From assembly GCF_005049235.1 (NCBI RefSeq), contig NZ_SUMD01000004.1, positions 310,001 to 374,000 of the forward strand: a stretch of DNA of 64,000 nucleotides. The letters are read 5' to 3'. This document shows positions 1-12,082 of this stretch, in pieces; positions within the stretch are counted from its first letter, which is position 1; every line of letters begins with the position of its first letter. The position numbers and the translations under genes are program-made. Below the pieces are notes generated by a model that saw only the letters and a list, made by a program, of their open reading frames with translations, did not search any database and was not told where the DNA came from. This stretch comes from Rhodococcus oryzae (GTDB lineage: Bacteria > Actinomycetota > Actinomycetes > Mycobacteriales > Mycobacteriaceae).

Positions 1-2
1 CC

Positions 3-1214
3 GTCGTCGGCATCGGTGCGGACGGATGGTCCGGGCTGTCCCCGAACGCGCAGCGCGCGATCACCGACGCAGAGGTACTGATGGGGTCGCCGCGCCAGTT
101 GGACCTGGTCCCGGTCGGCGACGACGGATCGGAGACCGTGCGGGTGTCCTGGCCGTCGCCTCTCGTACCCGCGCTGCCCGGCCTGCTCGCCGAGCACGAG
201 GGCAGGCGGGTGTGTGTGCTCGCCAGCGGCGACCCGATGTTCCACGGCATCGGGGTGACCCTCACGAACCTCGTCGGTCCCGAACGGATGCGGGTGATCG
301 CGCACCCCTCCTCCGCCTCGTTGGCCTGCGCCCGGCTCGGCTGGGCGTTGCACGAGATCCCTGTCGTGAGCGTGGTGAACCGGCCCGTCGAGGTCATCAC
401 CCCGGAACTGGCCGACCACCGGCGGTTCCTGGTTCTCAGTCGCGACGCGGGCACCCCGACGGCGCTGGCCGCGCTGCTCCGCGAGAACGGCTACGGCGGT
501 AGTGAACTCGCTGTGCTCGAGCAGCTCGGCGGCGATCGCGAGCGGATCGTGCGGGGGCGGGCGGATGGCTGGGATCATCCGACCGGCGACCCCCTCAACG
601 TCGTCGCGGTCCGCTGCGTGCGGGGCGTCGCGACACCGCGACTGACCCGCGTGCCCGGCCTCCCCGACGAGGCGTACGAGTCCGACGGCCAGCTCACCAA
701 GCAGGAGATCCGGGCCCTGACCCTGTCCGCACTCGCCCCGGGCCCCGGCGAGCTGCTGTGGGATGTCGGCGGCGGAGCGGGCAGCATCGGAATCGAGTGG
801 ATGCGTGCCGACGCCGGCTGCCGTGCGATCGGTTTCGAGCGCGATCCCGATCGCGCGGCCCGGATCGCGACCAATGCCCGACGGCTGGGCGTGCCCGGGC
901 TCGAGATCCGCGGCTCCGCACCGGACGCACTCGCAGGTGCACCGACACCGGACGCGATCTTCCTCGGTGGCGGCGTCACCGCGTCCGGGGTGTTCGAGAC
1001 CTGTTGGGACCGACTGCCGCCCGGCGGCCGGATGGTGGTGAACGCGGTGACCGCGGAATCCGAGACCCTCGTACTGCGGTGGCACGGGCTGCACGGCGGC
1101 ACGCTGCGCAAGTTCCAGGTCTATCGGGGCGGGCCGCTCGGCGGGTTCACCGCATGGCGGCCGCAGCTGCCCGTTGCCCAGTGGATCGCGACAAAGAAGG
1201 AATCAACCCAGTGA
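3..1214 (+). CDS. cobL: Precorrin-6Y C5,15-methyltransferase (decarboxylating) CobL, 5' end missing
   Basis: Bifunctional enzyme of aerobic cobalamin ring synthesis: methylates precorrin-6B at C5 and C15 and removes the C12 acetate carboxyl. The open frame runs in from the window edge (VVGIGADGWSGLSPNAQRA reads at base 3), so the true start lies upstream; the first internal ATG is at 81. The N-terminal half is the CbiE-type tetrapyrrole methylase with a SGDPMFHG motif. The C-terminal half is CbiT-like with the SAM-binding motif LLWDVGGGAGSIGIEW. The stop overlaps the GTG of cobM in a GTGA, so the pair is translationally coupled. Family identity is clear; only the extreme N-terminus is unknown. 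Confidence 0.95.
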   Translation, partial: VVGIGADGWSGLSPNAQRAITDAEVLMGSPRQLDLVPVGDDGSETVRVSWPSPLVPALPGLLAEHEGRRVCVLASGDPMFHGIGVTLTNLVGPERMRVIAHPSSASLACARLGWALHEIPVVSVVNRPVEVITPELADHRRFLVLSRDAGTPTALAALLRENGYGGSELAVLEQLGGDRERIVRGRADGWDHPTGDPLNVVAVRCVRGVATPRLTRVPGLPDEAYESDGQLTKQEIRALTLSALAPGPGELLWDVGGGAGSIGIEWMRADAGCRAIGFERDPDRAARIATNARRLGVPGLEIRGSAPDALAGAPTPDAIFLGGGVTASGVFETCWDRLPPGGRMVVNAVTAESETLVLRWHGLHGGTLRKFQVYRGGPLGGFTAWRPQLPVAQWIATKKESTQ

Positions 1215-1960
1215 CCGTCCATTTCATCGGAGCGGGCCCCGGCGCCGCCGACCTCATCACGGTGCGCGGCCAGCGGATCATCGGCCGTAGCCCCGTGTGC
1301 CTGTACGCGGGCAGCCTGGTCCCCGCCGAACTCCTCGCGATGTGCCCCGAGGGCGCGGAGATCGTCGACACCGCGCGCCTGAGCCTCGACGAGATCACCG
1401 ACCGCCTCATCGCGGCCGACCGGGCCGGGCTGGACGTGGCGCGGTTGCACTCGGGCGACCCGTCCATCTACAGCGCGGTCGCCGAACAGGCGCGCCGCCT
1501 CGATGCGGCGGGGGTCGGCTACGAGATCGTGCCCGGGGTACCGGCATTCACCGCCGCCGCAGCGGCGCTGGGCCGCGAACTGACCGTCCCGGGGGTGTCC
1601 CAGTCGATCGTCCTCACCCGGGTCTCGACGCTGTCCACCGCCATGCCGCCGGGCGAGGACCTGGCGACACTCGGAGCGAGCGGGGCCACGCTGGTCATCC
1701 ACCTGGCCGCGCACCGCATCGATCAGGTCGCCGAGGAGTTGCGCGCCCCCTATGGCGGCGACTGCCCCGTCGCGGTGGTCGCATTCGCCAGCCGACCGGA
1801 CGAGATCATCCTGCGGGGGACCGTCGACTCGATCGCCGCCCAGGTTCACGCGGCCGGGGTGACCAAGACCGCCGTGATCATCGTCGGCCGGGTACTGAGC
1901 GCCGAGGGATTCCCGGACAGCTACCTGTACTCGGCCTCGCGGCGTCGAACCGACCACTGA
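1211..1960 (+). CDS. cobM: Precorrin-4 C11-methyltransferase CobM
   Basis: SAM-dependent methylase that adds the C11 methyl to precorrin-4 in the aerobic B12 pathway. 249 residues, the usual length. The start is the GTG that overlaps the cobL stop (GTGA); a longer upstream frame exists but runs through cobL. The N-terminal glycine-rich VHFIGAGPGAADLITVRG, YAGSLVPAELL and the LHSGDPSIYSA loop are family hallmarks. The gene ends in TGATG with cobK, so cobL-cobM-cobK is one coupled operon, in the same order as in M. tuberculosis (known for that genome). Confidence 0.95.
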   Translation: MTVHFIGAGPGAADLITVRGQRIIGRSPVCLYAGSLVPAELLAMCPEGAEIVDTARLSLDEITDRLIAADRAGLDVARLHSGDPSIYSAVAEQARRLDAAGVGYEIVPGVPAFTAAAAALGRELTVPGVSQSIVLTRVSTLSTAMPPGEDLATLGASGATLVIHLAAHRIDQVAEELRAPYGGDCPVAVVAFASRPDEIILRGTVDSIAAQVHAAGVTKTAVIIVGRVLSAEGFPDSYLYSASRRRTDH

Positions 1961-2709
1961 TGGCGCCGACGGTGCGCGTGCTGATCCTCGGCGGGACCTC
2001 CGAGGCCCGATCCCTGGCGGCACGGCTGTCGGAGGCATCGGACGTCGAGGTCGTCTCGTCGCTCGCCGGGCGGGTCCGCGACCCGAGGCTCCCCGAGGGC
2101 GAGGTGCGGATCGGCGGATTCGGGGGAGTGGCAGGCCTGCGAGACTGGCTTCGCGACAACGCCATCCGTGCCGTGCTCGACGCCACCCACCCGTTCGCGG
2201 CCCGCATCTCGAGCAACGCCGCCGCGGCCACGACCGAGGCGGGCCTCCCGTTCGCCGTACTGCAACGGCCACCGTGGTCGCCCCGGTCGGGGGACAGCTG
2301 GCTGGAGGTGGACTCGCTCGACGCTGCCGCGGCCGCGCTGCCGGAGCTGGGCCGCCGGGTCTTCCTCACCATCGGGAGGCAGGGCGTGGACCGATTCGCC
2401 ACGGTGAACGCCGACTTCCTGGTCCGAGCGATCGATCCGCCGGAAGGCCCGACACCGGCCCGGATGACGCTCCTGCTCGACCGCGGCCCCTTCGACGTCG
2501 GCCGTGAGTCCGCGCTGATGCGAGAGCACCGCATCGACGTGCTGGTCTCCAAGAACAGCGGGGGCGACCTGACGGTCGCGAAACTCACGGCGGCGCGCGA
2601 GCTCGGCATCCCGGTCCTGATGGTGCGTCGGCCGCCGAATCCGCTCGGCGTCACGGTGTTCGACGGCGTCGACGAGGCGGAGCGCTGGCTACTCGCCGTC
2701 GCCGGCTGA
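1960..2709 (+). CDS. cobK: Precorrin-6A reductase CobK
   Basis: NADPH-dependent reductase converting precorrin-6A to precorrin-6B, the substrate of CobL. 249 residues. The start ATG overlaps the cobM stop (TGATG). Visible motifs are ILGGTSEARSLAARL at the N-terminus, DATHPFAARIS, FLTIGRQG and the late VSKNSGG. The 3' end runs 21 bases into the 3' end of the oppositely oriented TetR gene, a tail-to-tail overlap with no room for a terminator between them. Confidence 0.95.
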   Translation: MAPTVRVLILGGTSEARSLAARLSEASDVEVVSSLAGRVRDPRLPEGEVRIGGFGGVAGLRDWLRDNAIRAVLDATHPFAARISSNAAAATTEAGLPFAVLQRPPWSPRSGDSWLEVDSLDAAAAALPELGRRVFLTIGRQGVDRFATVNADFLVRAIDPPEGPTPARMTLLLDRGPFDVGRESALMREHRIDVLVSKNSGGDLTVAKLTAARELGIPVLMVRRPPNPLGVTVFDGVDEAERWLLAVAG

Positions 2710-3363
2710 CCTGTCCTCGGCGGGAGCCTCGACCGCCTTGTCCGCCACTGCCCGCGCCAACGCGTCCAGGTGCTTTTTGGTCCCCTCGGTGTCGCGATCG
2801 ACCAGCCACCGCAGCACCAATCCGTCCAGGGTCGCGAGCCCGAAACGAGCGATCGCGGAAACAGGCTCGGACCACGCGGTTCCGGTTGCCCGCGCACATT
2901 CGTCCATGAAGGCCGCGACCTCGGCCGTCATGTGCTCCCGTTGGGCAACGGCGATCGCGCCCGCCCGGGGGAAACCGGCCTCGCGCTGGCGGAGCGATTG
3001 GGTCATGATCTCGTAGGTCAGCAGTCGCCGCTCCGGGTTGGCCTCGATCACCGGCCAGCCCCACTCGAGACCCGTTCGGATCAGCGCGTAGATGCCTTCC
3101 CTGCCACGCAGCTCCGGCCGGTCTTCGACGGTGTCGAACGTGATGCGGGCAGAGCCACTGAGCTCAAGGACGAGTTGCTCGGCCATCGCGACCACGAGCT
3201 CTTCCTTGTTCTCGAAGCAGTACTGGACCATTCCGATCGACACGCCCGTGTGCGCGGCGACCGCCCTGATGGTGACGGCGTCCATGCCGCCACGTTTGGC
3301 CAGTTCCAGCGCGCTCATCACCAAGGTGGCGCGCCGCTCATCCCCAGTGAGCCTACTTCCCAT
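2689..3363 (-). CDS. TetR-family transcriptional regulator
   Basis: 224 residues. The N-terminal TetR helix-turn-helix reads TIRAVAAHTGVSIGMVQYCF (about residues 34-53), followed by a variable ligand-binding region with no recognisable specificity. The ATG at 3363 is the first plausible start. A perfect palindrome 25-54 bases upstream is the likely autoregulatory operator. The gene sits between convergent cobK and the end of cobIJ, so control of cobalamin genes is possible but not shown; cob genes in this order in mycobacteria have other genes (sigC and others) at this point, so it may be an insertion. Confidence 0.85.
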   Translation of the reverse strand: MGSRLTGDERRATLVMSALELAKRGGMDAVTIRAVAAHTGVSIGMVQYCFENKEELVVAMAEQLVLELSGSARITFDTVEDRPELRGREGIYALIRTGLEWGWPVIEANPERRLLTYEIMTQSLRQREAGFPRAGAIAVAQREHMTAEVAAFMDECARATGTAWSEPVSAIARFGLATLDGLVLRWLVDRDTEGTKKHLDALARAVADKAVEAPAEDRSAGDGE

Positions 3364-3387
3364 TCAGCGATCCTAGCGCTTGACAGA

Positions 3388-3417
3388 CACTCTGTTGGAC
3401 AATCGTCCAACAGAGTG
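3388..3417. promoter_or_regulatory. Perfect 13+4+13 palindrome, probable TetR operator
   Basis: Left arm CACTCTGTTGGAC, spacer AATC, right arm GTCCAACAGAGTG: an exact 13-bp inverted repeat 25 bases upstream of the TetR start codon. Size and place fit a TetR dimer operator. It also lies 61 bases beyond the cobIJ stop, so only the TetR gene is an obvious target within the window. Confidence 0.75.
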
Positions 3418-3477
3418 CCGCGTGTCGGCCGCTCGTCTGGGATCTCAACCGCGTCAAGCGGGTTCAGCGCACGAACA

Positions 3478-4983
3478 TCACGCCGGGTAGCGGCGAGGCG
3501 TGAACACCATCGTGCCCTCGGCGCCGTCGACCACGGTGGTCAGCGAGGAGCCGATGATCAGCAGGCAGCGCATGTCGATCTCGGACGGGTCGAGCTCACC
3601 GAGGGTGACGATCCGAACGCTCTCCTGCGGACCCGCGACGTCGCGGCCGATGATGACCGGGGTCGCGGGATCGCGATGCTCGAGCAGCAGGTCCCGCATC
3701 GCGCCCACCTGCCAGGTGCGCGAGCGCGACGCCGGGTTGTAGACGGCGATCGCCATGTCCGCCGCGGCCACCGCGGAGATCCGCTTGGCGACGATGTCCC
3801 ACGGCTTGAGCCGATCGGAGAGCGAGATCACCGCGTAGTCGTGACCGAGGGGGGCACCGGCGCGGCTGGCGACGGCGTTGGCCGCGGTCATGCCGGGCAG
3901 CACCCGGACAGGGACGCCGGACCACTGGTCGTCGGAGGCCATTTCGATCACCGCGGCGGCCATCGCGAACACACCGGGGTCACCGGAGGACACCACGACC
4001 ACCCGCGCTCCGCGCTTGGCCAGGTCCAACGCCATTGCCGCACGCTCGGATTCGACCTTGTTGTCGCTCGCGTGCCGGTTCTGGCCGTCGATCACGGGCA
4101 CCCGGTTGACGTAGGTGGTGTACCCGACGATGTCGGTCGCGCGAGCCAGCTCCGCACGCACCTCGGGGGTAGTCCATGCATCGTCGCCGGGCCCGAGCCC
4201 GACGACGGTGACGTATCCCGTGGACGCCTGCCGGTCCGCGGAGGCACGGTTGTTGGACGGACTCGGCACCAACGCGATCGAGAAGTACGGCACCTGCGAC
4301 TCGTCCACGTCGGCGGCCGCGATCACCCGCTGTTTGGGGGTGCTGGCCCGTTCGACGTAGCTCGCCTCGGCGAGCCGGCCGGAATCGGAGAGCGCCTGCC
4401 GCACGGCGGGAAAGGTGCGGCCGAGCTTGAGGATCGCGGCCGAATCGGTCTCCCTCAACCTCCTGGTCAGCTCCTCGACGGGAAGGGTTCCCGGCAGCAC
4501 GGTGAGGATCTCGTCGCGCTCGACGAGGGGAGTGCCGAGCGCGGCGGAGGCCGCGCTGATCGAGGTGACGCCCGGGATCACCTCCGCCTCGAACCGGTCC
4601 TGCAACCGCTTGTGCATGTGCATGTACGAGCTGTAGAAGAGCGGGTCGCCCGCCGCCAGCAGCGCCACCGTCCGACCCGCCTCGAGATGCTTCGCCAACC
4701 GCTCCGCGGCCACCGCGTAGAACTCGTCGATCGCGCCCTGGTAGCCGCCCGGGTGATCGACCGTCTCGGTGGTGACCGGGTAGACCAGGTGTTCCTCGAT
4801 CTGACCGTCCCGCATGTAGGGCTGCGCGACGGCGCGCGAGATGCTGCGGCCGTGCCTGGCGCTGTGGAACGCGATGACGTCGGCCTCGGCGATGATCCGG
4901 GCCGCCTTCACCGTCACCAGCTCCGGGTCGCCGGGGCCGAGCCCGATGCCCCACAGCTTGCCGGGGGTCACGCGATCCACCAT
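3478..4983 (-). CDS. cobIJ: Fused precorrin-2 C20- and precorrin-3B C17-methyltransferase (CobI-CobJ)
   Basis: Two tetrapyrrole methylases in one 501-residue chain. Residues about 1-245 are CobI (KLWGIGLGPGDPELVTVKA, LAAGDPLFYSSYMHM), which makes precorrin-3A. Residues about 255-501 are CobJ (GYVTVVGLGPGDDAWTTPE, VVVSSGDPGVFAMA, YNPASRSR), which does the ring-contraction methylation at C17. The same fusion occurs in mycobacteria (Rv2066). The chosen ATG at 4983 overlaps the cobH stop (TGATG); the open frame continues upstream through cobH but that part is not CobI-like. Last gene of the leftward cobG-cobH-cobIJ operon. Confidence 0.95.
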   Translation of the reverse strand: MVDRVTPGKLWGIGLGPGDPELVTVKAARIIAEADVIAFHSARHGRSISRAVAQPYMRDGQIEEHLVYPVTTETVDHPGGYQGAIDEFYAVAAERLAKHLEAGRTVALLAAGDPLFYSSYMHMHKRLQDRFEAEVIPGVTSISAASAALGTPLVERDEILTVLPGTLPVEELTRRLRETDSAAILKLGRTFPAVRQALSDSGRLAEASYVERASTPKQRVIAAADVDESQVPYFSIALVPSPSNNRASADRQASTGYVTVVGLGPGDDAWTTPEVRAELARATDIVGYTTYVNRVPVIDGQNRHASDNKVESERAAMALDLAKRGARVVVVSSGDPGVFAMAAAVIEMASDDQWSGVPVRVLPGMTAANAVASRAGAPLGHDYAVISLSDRLKPWDIVAKRISAVAAADMAIAVYNPASRSRTWQVGAMRDLLLEHRDPATPVIIGRDVAGPQESVRIVTLGELDPSEIDMRCLLIIGSSLTTVVDGAEGTMVFTPRRYPA

Positions 4984-5606
4984 CACTCCACCTCGCTGGC
5001 GATGGCGTTGAGCGCGGCCGCGGTGATCGCGCTGCCGCCGCGGCGGCCGCGGACGACCAGGTACTCGGAGCCGCCGCGGGCGATCAGCTCGTCCTTGGAC
5101 TCGGCGGCGCCGATGAAGCCCACCGGTCCACCCACGATCGCCGCCGGGCGCGGTGCGCCCTGATCGATCATGTCGAGCAGGTGGAACAGCGCGGTCGGGG
5201 CGTTGCCGATCGCGACAACCGCGCCGTCGAGCTTGTCGCCCCACAGCTCGAGCGCGGCCGCGGATCGGGTGTTGCCCAGCTGCTCGGCGATCACCGGCAC
5301 GCGCGGATCGGCCAGGGCGCAGAGCACCTCGTTGTTCGCGGGCAGGCGCTTGCGGGTGACCCCCGCGGCGACCATGGTCGCGTCACACAGGATCGGTGCG
5401 CCGGCCCGCAGCGCGGCACGGGCGGACTCGACGACGCCGGGGGTGAACGCGATGTCGTCGACCAGGTCGACCTGTCCCGACGCGTGGATCATCCGCACCA
5501 CCACCTGCGATACGTCCGCCGGGAACCGGCCAAGGTCAGCCTCGGCCCTGATGGTGGCGAAGGACTGACGGTAGATCTCGGCGCCGTCGCGGATGTAGTC
5601 GGTCAT
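4983..5606 (-). CDS. cobH: Precorrin-8X methylmutase CobH
   Basis: Moves a methyl group from C11 to C12 to make hydrogenobyrinate. About 207 residues from ATG 5606 ([16 protein letters not shown]); a GTG three codons earlier at 5615 is possible. Family motifs: [17 protein letters not shown] with the catalytic His, [32 protein letters not shown] and [16 protein letters not shown]. The stop codon overlaps the cobIJ start, and cobG ends 18 bases upstream, so the three genes read as one unit. Confidence 0.95.
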   Translation of the reverse strand: MTDYIRDGAEIYRQSFATIRAEADLGRFPADVSQVVVRMIHASGQVDLVDDIAFTPGVVESARAALRAGAPILCDATMVAAGVTRKRLPANNEVLCALADPRVPVIAEQLGNTRSAAALELWGDKLDGAVVAIGNAPTALFHLLDMIDQGAPRPAAIVGGPVGFIGAAESKDELIARGGSEYLVVRGRRGGSAITAAALNAIASEVE

Positions 5607-5624
5607 GCGCCACACGATATGGGG

Positions 5625-6779
5625 TCAGCGCGGCCGTCGGTCCACCCGGTAGCCGTCGCCGGTGGCCACCACGTCGGCTACCTCCCCGCGGGGCCTGCCG
5701 CATTTGCGGTCGCAGCCCACCCAGTGCTGCCTGCCCTCCACCGGCAGCTCCCCGGCCGCCACTGCCGCGCCGAGGTCGCCGCGGACATCGGCAAGGGACT
5801 TGGCGCAGCCGGGGCTTCCCGTGCATGCGCTGACCTGCAGCCAGGGCGAGGCGGCGTCGAAGATCAGGCCCATCGGCGCGAGTACCCGCACGACCTGCTC
5901 CGCGGTCCATTCGTCGAGGTCGCACAGCAGCACCGATCGCCATGGCGTCACGACGAGGGGCTTGCCGACCGCGGCCAGGAACTCGGCGGTGCGCGCGGGG
6001 ATCGCTCCCAGCGCGAGACCGGCGGCCAGAGTGACGCCACCGTCGCCGTGATCGAGCCAACCGATCGGCCCGGCCCCGTCGCCTGCCAGGTCGACGGGCT
6101 CCACCGTGGCCCGCAGGCCGAGACCGGCGAGGATCCGCTCGGGACCGCCGTCGATCTCGTGCAGCCGCCACTGCTCCCCGCGGATCTCCAGCAGGTGCCG
6201 GGCGGCCTCGAGCAGCACCGACACCCCGTCGGCCGCGGGGATCCGGGCGCCGGAGTCGCGGCCGGCCAGGACCAAGGTCACCTCGTCGGCGCCGACGGCG
6301 TGCAGCCCCAGGTCCGCGGACAGCCCCGAGACGTCGCCACGGCCGTCGTCGAGGGAGAACATCACCCGACCCGGCAGCTGCGCCAGCACCGGGTCGGCGC
6401 ACAGGCCGCGGTCGAGTTCGCGCACCCAGTCGCGCACGTCGACCAGCCCACCGAGCCGCCCGGACAGGGGACTGGCGAGGATGTTGCGCACCCGTTCGTG
6501 GGTGGCCGAGGGCAGCAGGCCGATCTCGGCCAGCCGCTCGGCGAACCGGTCGGGGTCGGTGACCGCGCGTAGCTGCACATTGCCGCGCGAGGTCAGCTCC
6601 AGCTCACCCGCCGCGAGTTCGCGGGACGCCTCGGCCAGCGCCTGCAGCTGACCGGGTTCGAGGAACCCGCCGGGCAGCCGCACCCGGGCCAGCGCGCCGT
6701 CCGCCGCCTGGTGCACCTGGAGGGCTCCGGGGCAGGCGTCGGGGCGGGAACGGTCGGGGGTGTTCGGTTCAGCGGACAT
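5625..6779 (-). CDS. cobG: Precorrin-3B synthase CobG
   Basis: Fe-S/sirohaem-type monooxygenase that makes the gamma-lactone precorrin-3B before ring contraction. About 384 residues from ATG 6779 (MSAEPNTPDRSRP); an upstream TTG at 6788 adds three residues. Ferredoxin-like half-domain with LTSRGNVQLRAV, and at the C-terminus the 4Fe-4S cysteines as CTGSPGC and CDRKC, the sulfite/nitrite-reductase pattern. Presence of CobG fixes the pathway as the oxygen-dependent route. Transcribed divergently from cobN, with the riboswitch in between. Confidence 0.93.
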   Translation of the reverse strand: MSAEPNTPDRSRPDACPGALQVHQAADGALARVRLPGGFLEPGQLQALAEASRELAAGELELTSRGNVQLRAVTDPDRFAERLAEIGLLPSATHERVRNILASPLSGRLGGLVDVRDWVRELDRGLCADPVLAQLPGRVMFSLDDGRGDVSGLSADLGLHAVGADEVTLVLAGRDSGARIPAADGVSVLLEAARHLLEIRGEQWRLHEIDGGPERILAGLGLRATVEPVDLAGDGAGPIGWLDHGDGGVTLAAGLALGAIPARTAEFLAAVGKPLVVTPWRSVLLCDLDEWTAEQVVRVLAPMGLIFDAASPWLQVSACTGSPGCAKSLADVRGDLGAAVAAGELPVEGRQHWVGCDRKCGRPRGEVADVVATGDGYRVDRRPR

Positions 6780-6794
6780 CGTCTCCAAGGTTAC

Positions 6795-6963
6795 GTCCCG
6801 GCACCGGTAGCATCAGCGGCGCTTGCGGCAGCTCGAGAGGAAACCGGTGGGAATCCGGTGCGGTCGCGCCACTGTCACCCGACCGCCCGCTCTGCGGGCA
6901 CCGGGGAGCCAGACCCTCCGCCGCTGCCGTTCCGAACCGATGGGGCGCGAAACCCCGAGGAGG
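6795..6963 (+). promoter_or_regulatory. Cobalamin (B12) riboswitch upstream of cobN
   Basis: The cobG-cobN gap holds the conserved B12-aptamer core: GGGAATCCGGTGCGG at about 6850 followed by the B12 box CGCGCCACTGT (about 6865-6875), then AGCCAGACCCTCC. A closing P1 helix can form between CAGCGGCG (6814-6821) and CGCCGCTG (6919-6926). Downstream, a small GGGG/CCCC hairpin lies just before the ribosome-binding sequence GAGGAGG (about 6957-6963). Control of cobN translation by B12 is the expected effect; the expression platform itself is inferred. Confidence 0.9.
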
Positions 6964-6970
6964 CCTCACC

Positions 6971-10576
<3,606 letters not shown>

Positions 10577-10606
10577 TCGGGCCGGTTGCCCCCTAGGCTG
10601 ATGCGC

Positions 10607-10987
10607 ATGAGCCCCACGCTGAGCGAGATCGGTGCCACCAAGTACGTCCTGCTGACCACCTTCCGCAAGGACGGCTCAGCGGTCCCGACCCCGCTGTGGG
10701 CTGCGCTCGACGGCGACCGCCTGCTGCTGTGGACGGTCACCGACTCATGGAAGGTCAAGCGGATCCGTCGGAACCCGCAGGTGACGGTCGCGGCCTGCGA
10801 TGTGCGCGGCAATCAAAAGGGTGACGCGGTCGAGGCGACCGCGGTGGTGCTCGACGACGCCGGGACGGAGCACGCCCGCGAGGTCATCACCCGCAAGTAC
10901 GGGATCCTCGGCTGGATCACGGTCAAGGGCAGCCTGCTGCGCCGCGGCAAGACCGGCACGATCGGCCTGGCCGTCACCACACCCTGA
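10607..10987 (+). CDS. PPOX-class (split-barrel) F420/FMN-dependent protein
   Basis: 126 residues starting at MSPTLSEIGATKY; an ATG two codons earlier (10601) is equally possible. The sequence YVLLTTFRKDGSAVPTPLW is the entry strand-loop of the pyridoxamine-phosphate-oxidase-like split barrel, and VKRIRRNPQVTVAACD is the usual second motif. Substrate unknown; many actinobacterial members bind F420. A homologue follows cobN in M. tuberculosis (Rv2061c), so the placement is conserved. Followed by a strong bidirectional hairpin. Confidence 0.85.
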   Translation: MSPTLSEIGATKYVLLTTFRKDGSAVPTPLWAALDGDRLLLWTVTDSWKVKRIRRNPQVTVAACDVRGNQKGDAVEATAVVLDDAGTEHAREVITRKYGILGWITVKGSLLRRGKTGTIGLAVTTP

Positions 10988-11031
10988 CGGCCTGTACCCG
11001 GCCGGTGCGCCGGGAGGGCGGCTGGGGCTCG

Positions 11032-11073
11032 TGAACGGACCGTCGAGCCCCACCCGTCGGGACGGTCCGTTCA
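11032..11073. terminator. Bidirectional hairpin between convergent genes
   Basis: Perfect 13-bp inverted repeat (TGAACGGACCGTC and GACGGTCCGTTCA) around a 16-base loop, placed between the PPOX gene and the leftward glycine-rich gene, 18 bases from the latter's stop. There is no long T run, as is common for GC-rich actinobacterial terminators. Confidence 0.7.
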
Positions 11074-11091
11074 GGCCAGTTGCCGGAGCGG

Positions 11092-11961
11092 CTACGAACC
11101 GAGGCTTCCGGAGCCGCCTACACTGCCGGAGCTGCCGTTGGAGCTGCCCGCACTGCCCGAGTTACTGCCGTTGCCGTCGGAGCTTCCGACACCGGGGATC
11201 TCGCGCGACTGGTACGTGATGATCACGGTCGGCAGTGCTCCCGGATTGGCCAACCCCTGACTGCCCCCGACTGGGACGAGGAACGATCCGCCGCCGCCGC
11301 CGGTCGTTCCGCCGCCGCCGCCGTAGAGGCCGCCGCCGCCGCCGTCGCCGAGCGCGCCCCCGAATCCGCCTTGACCGAAGCCACCCGCGCTACCCCCGAA
11401 ACCCGCCGCACCACCGGCCGACTGGGTCCCGGCCTGGCCGCCCGCCGCACCGGGAGCGGAGACCGCCGCGTCGCCACCCGCTCCTGCGACACCGCCTGCA
11501 CCGCCACCGGGCGCCACGACGAGACGAGACGCCAGCGCGACTTCCCGTCCGTTGTGCACGGACTTCGTTGCCACAGAGGAGAAACCGCCACCCCGGTTGA
11601 GGCCGGCCCCTCCGTCGACACCGGAGCGAATGTAGAGGGTCTGACCGGGAGTCACCGTGAGATCGGTGACGACCAGGCCACCGCGACCACCCTGCGCGCC
11701 TGCTCCTCTGCCCCCGATCGCCGACACATTCACAGACCACACATCACCCGGAATCGACAGGACGTACTCGTCCGCGAGTCCCGCGTCGTATGTGCACGTG
11801 GTGAGTGCCGGCGTGGTCGAGCACCCGACGGTCACTGCCGATGCCGTGCCCGCACCGAACACGACGGCCGCCGCGGATGCCGCCGTCAATCCGACGACAG
11901 CGGTGAGCCCCATCGCCCGACGAGCCCGCACCGCACCGTGTCGCCTACCCCGATCGATCAT
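11092..11961 (-). CDS. Secreted glycine-rich (ALK/LTK-type) protein, copy 1
   Basis: About 289 residues from ATG 11961, which has GAGG eight bases upstream; the longer frame to 12021 would cross the leader hairpin. An Arg-rich N-terminus and a hydrophobic stretch ending in ASA (AAVVFGAGTASA) form a signal peptide. The mature part has VTPGQTLYIRSGVDGG, GGGFSSV and SRLVVAPGGGAGG, the pattern of bacterial glycine-rich jelly-roll domains. A long Gly tract and a Ser/Gly/Asn tail (GSNSGSAGSSNGSSGS) follow. Paralogue of the gene at 14137-15006. Extracellular; function unknown. Confidence 0.8.
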   Translation of the reverse strand: MIDRGRRHGAVRARRAMGLTAVVGLTAASAAAVVFGAGTASAVTVGCSTTPALTTCTYDAGLADEYVLSIPGDVWSVNVSAIGGRGAGAQGGRGGLVVTDLTVTPGQTLYIRSGVDGGAGLNRGGGFSSVATKSVHNGREVALASRLVVAPGGGAGGVAGAGGDAAVSAPGAAGGQAGTQSAGGAAGFGGSAGGFGQGGFGGALGDGGGGGLYGGGGGTTGGGGGSFLVPVGGSQGLANPGALPTVIITYQSREIPGVGSSDGNGSNSGSAGSSNGSSGSVGGSGSLGS

Positions 11962-11987
11962 CAAACGTACCTCGCTGAATCGTTCCG

Positions 11988-12031
11988 ATCCGGAGGCGGA
12001 TGCCTCCGGATGGGGAAGCATGGCACGTCGA
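11988..12031 (-). promoter_or_regulatory. Conserved leader element with hairpin, copy 1
   Basis: Reading leftward, a CATGCTTCC block precedes a perfect stem ATCCGGAGGC-ATCC-GCCTCCGGAT (11988-12011) that ends 26 bases before the start of the glycine-rich gene. The same block in weaker form precedes the paralogue at the same distance, so it was duplicated and kept. Whether it is a protein-binding site or an RNA structure cannot be told from sequence. Confidence 0.5.
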
Positions 12032-12082
12032 GAACGACCGCATGAGGGGAATGAGTAAGCGAATCACGCTACGTTTCCCTAG

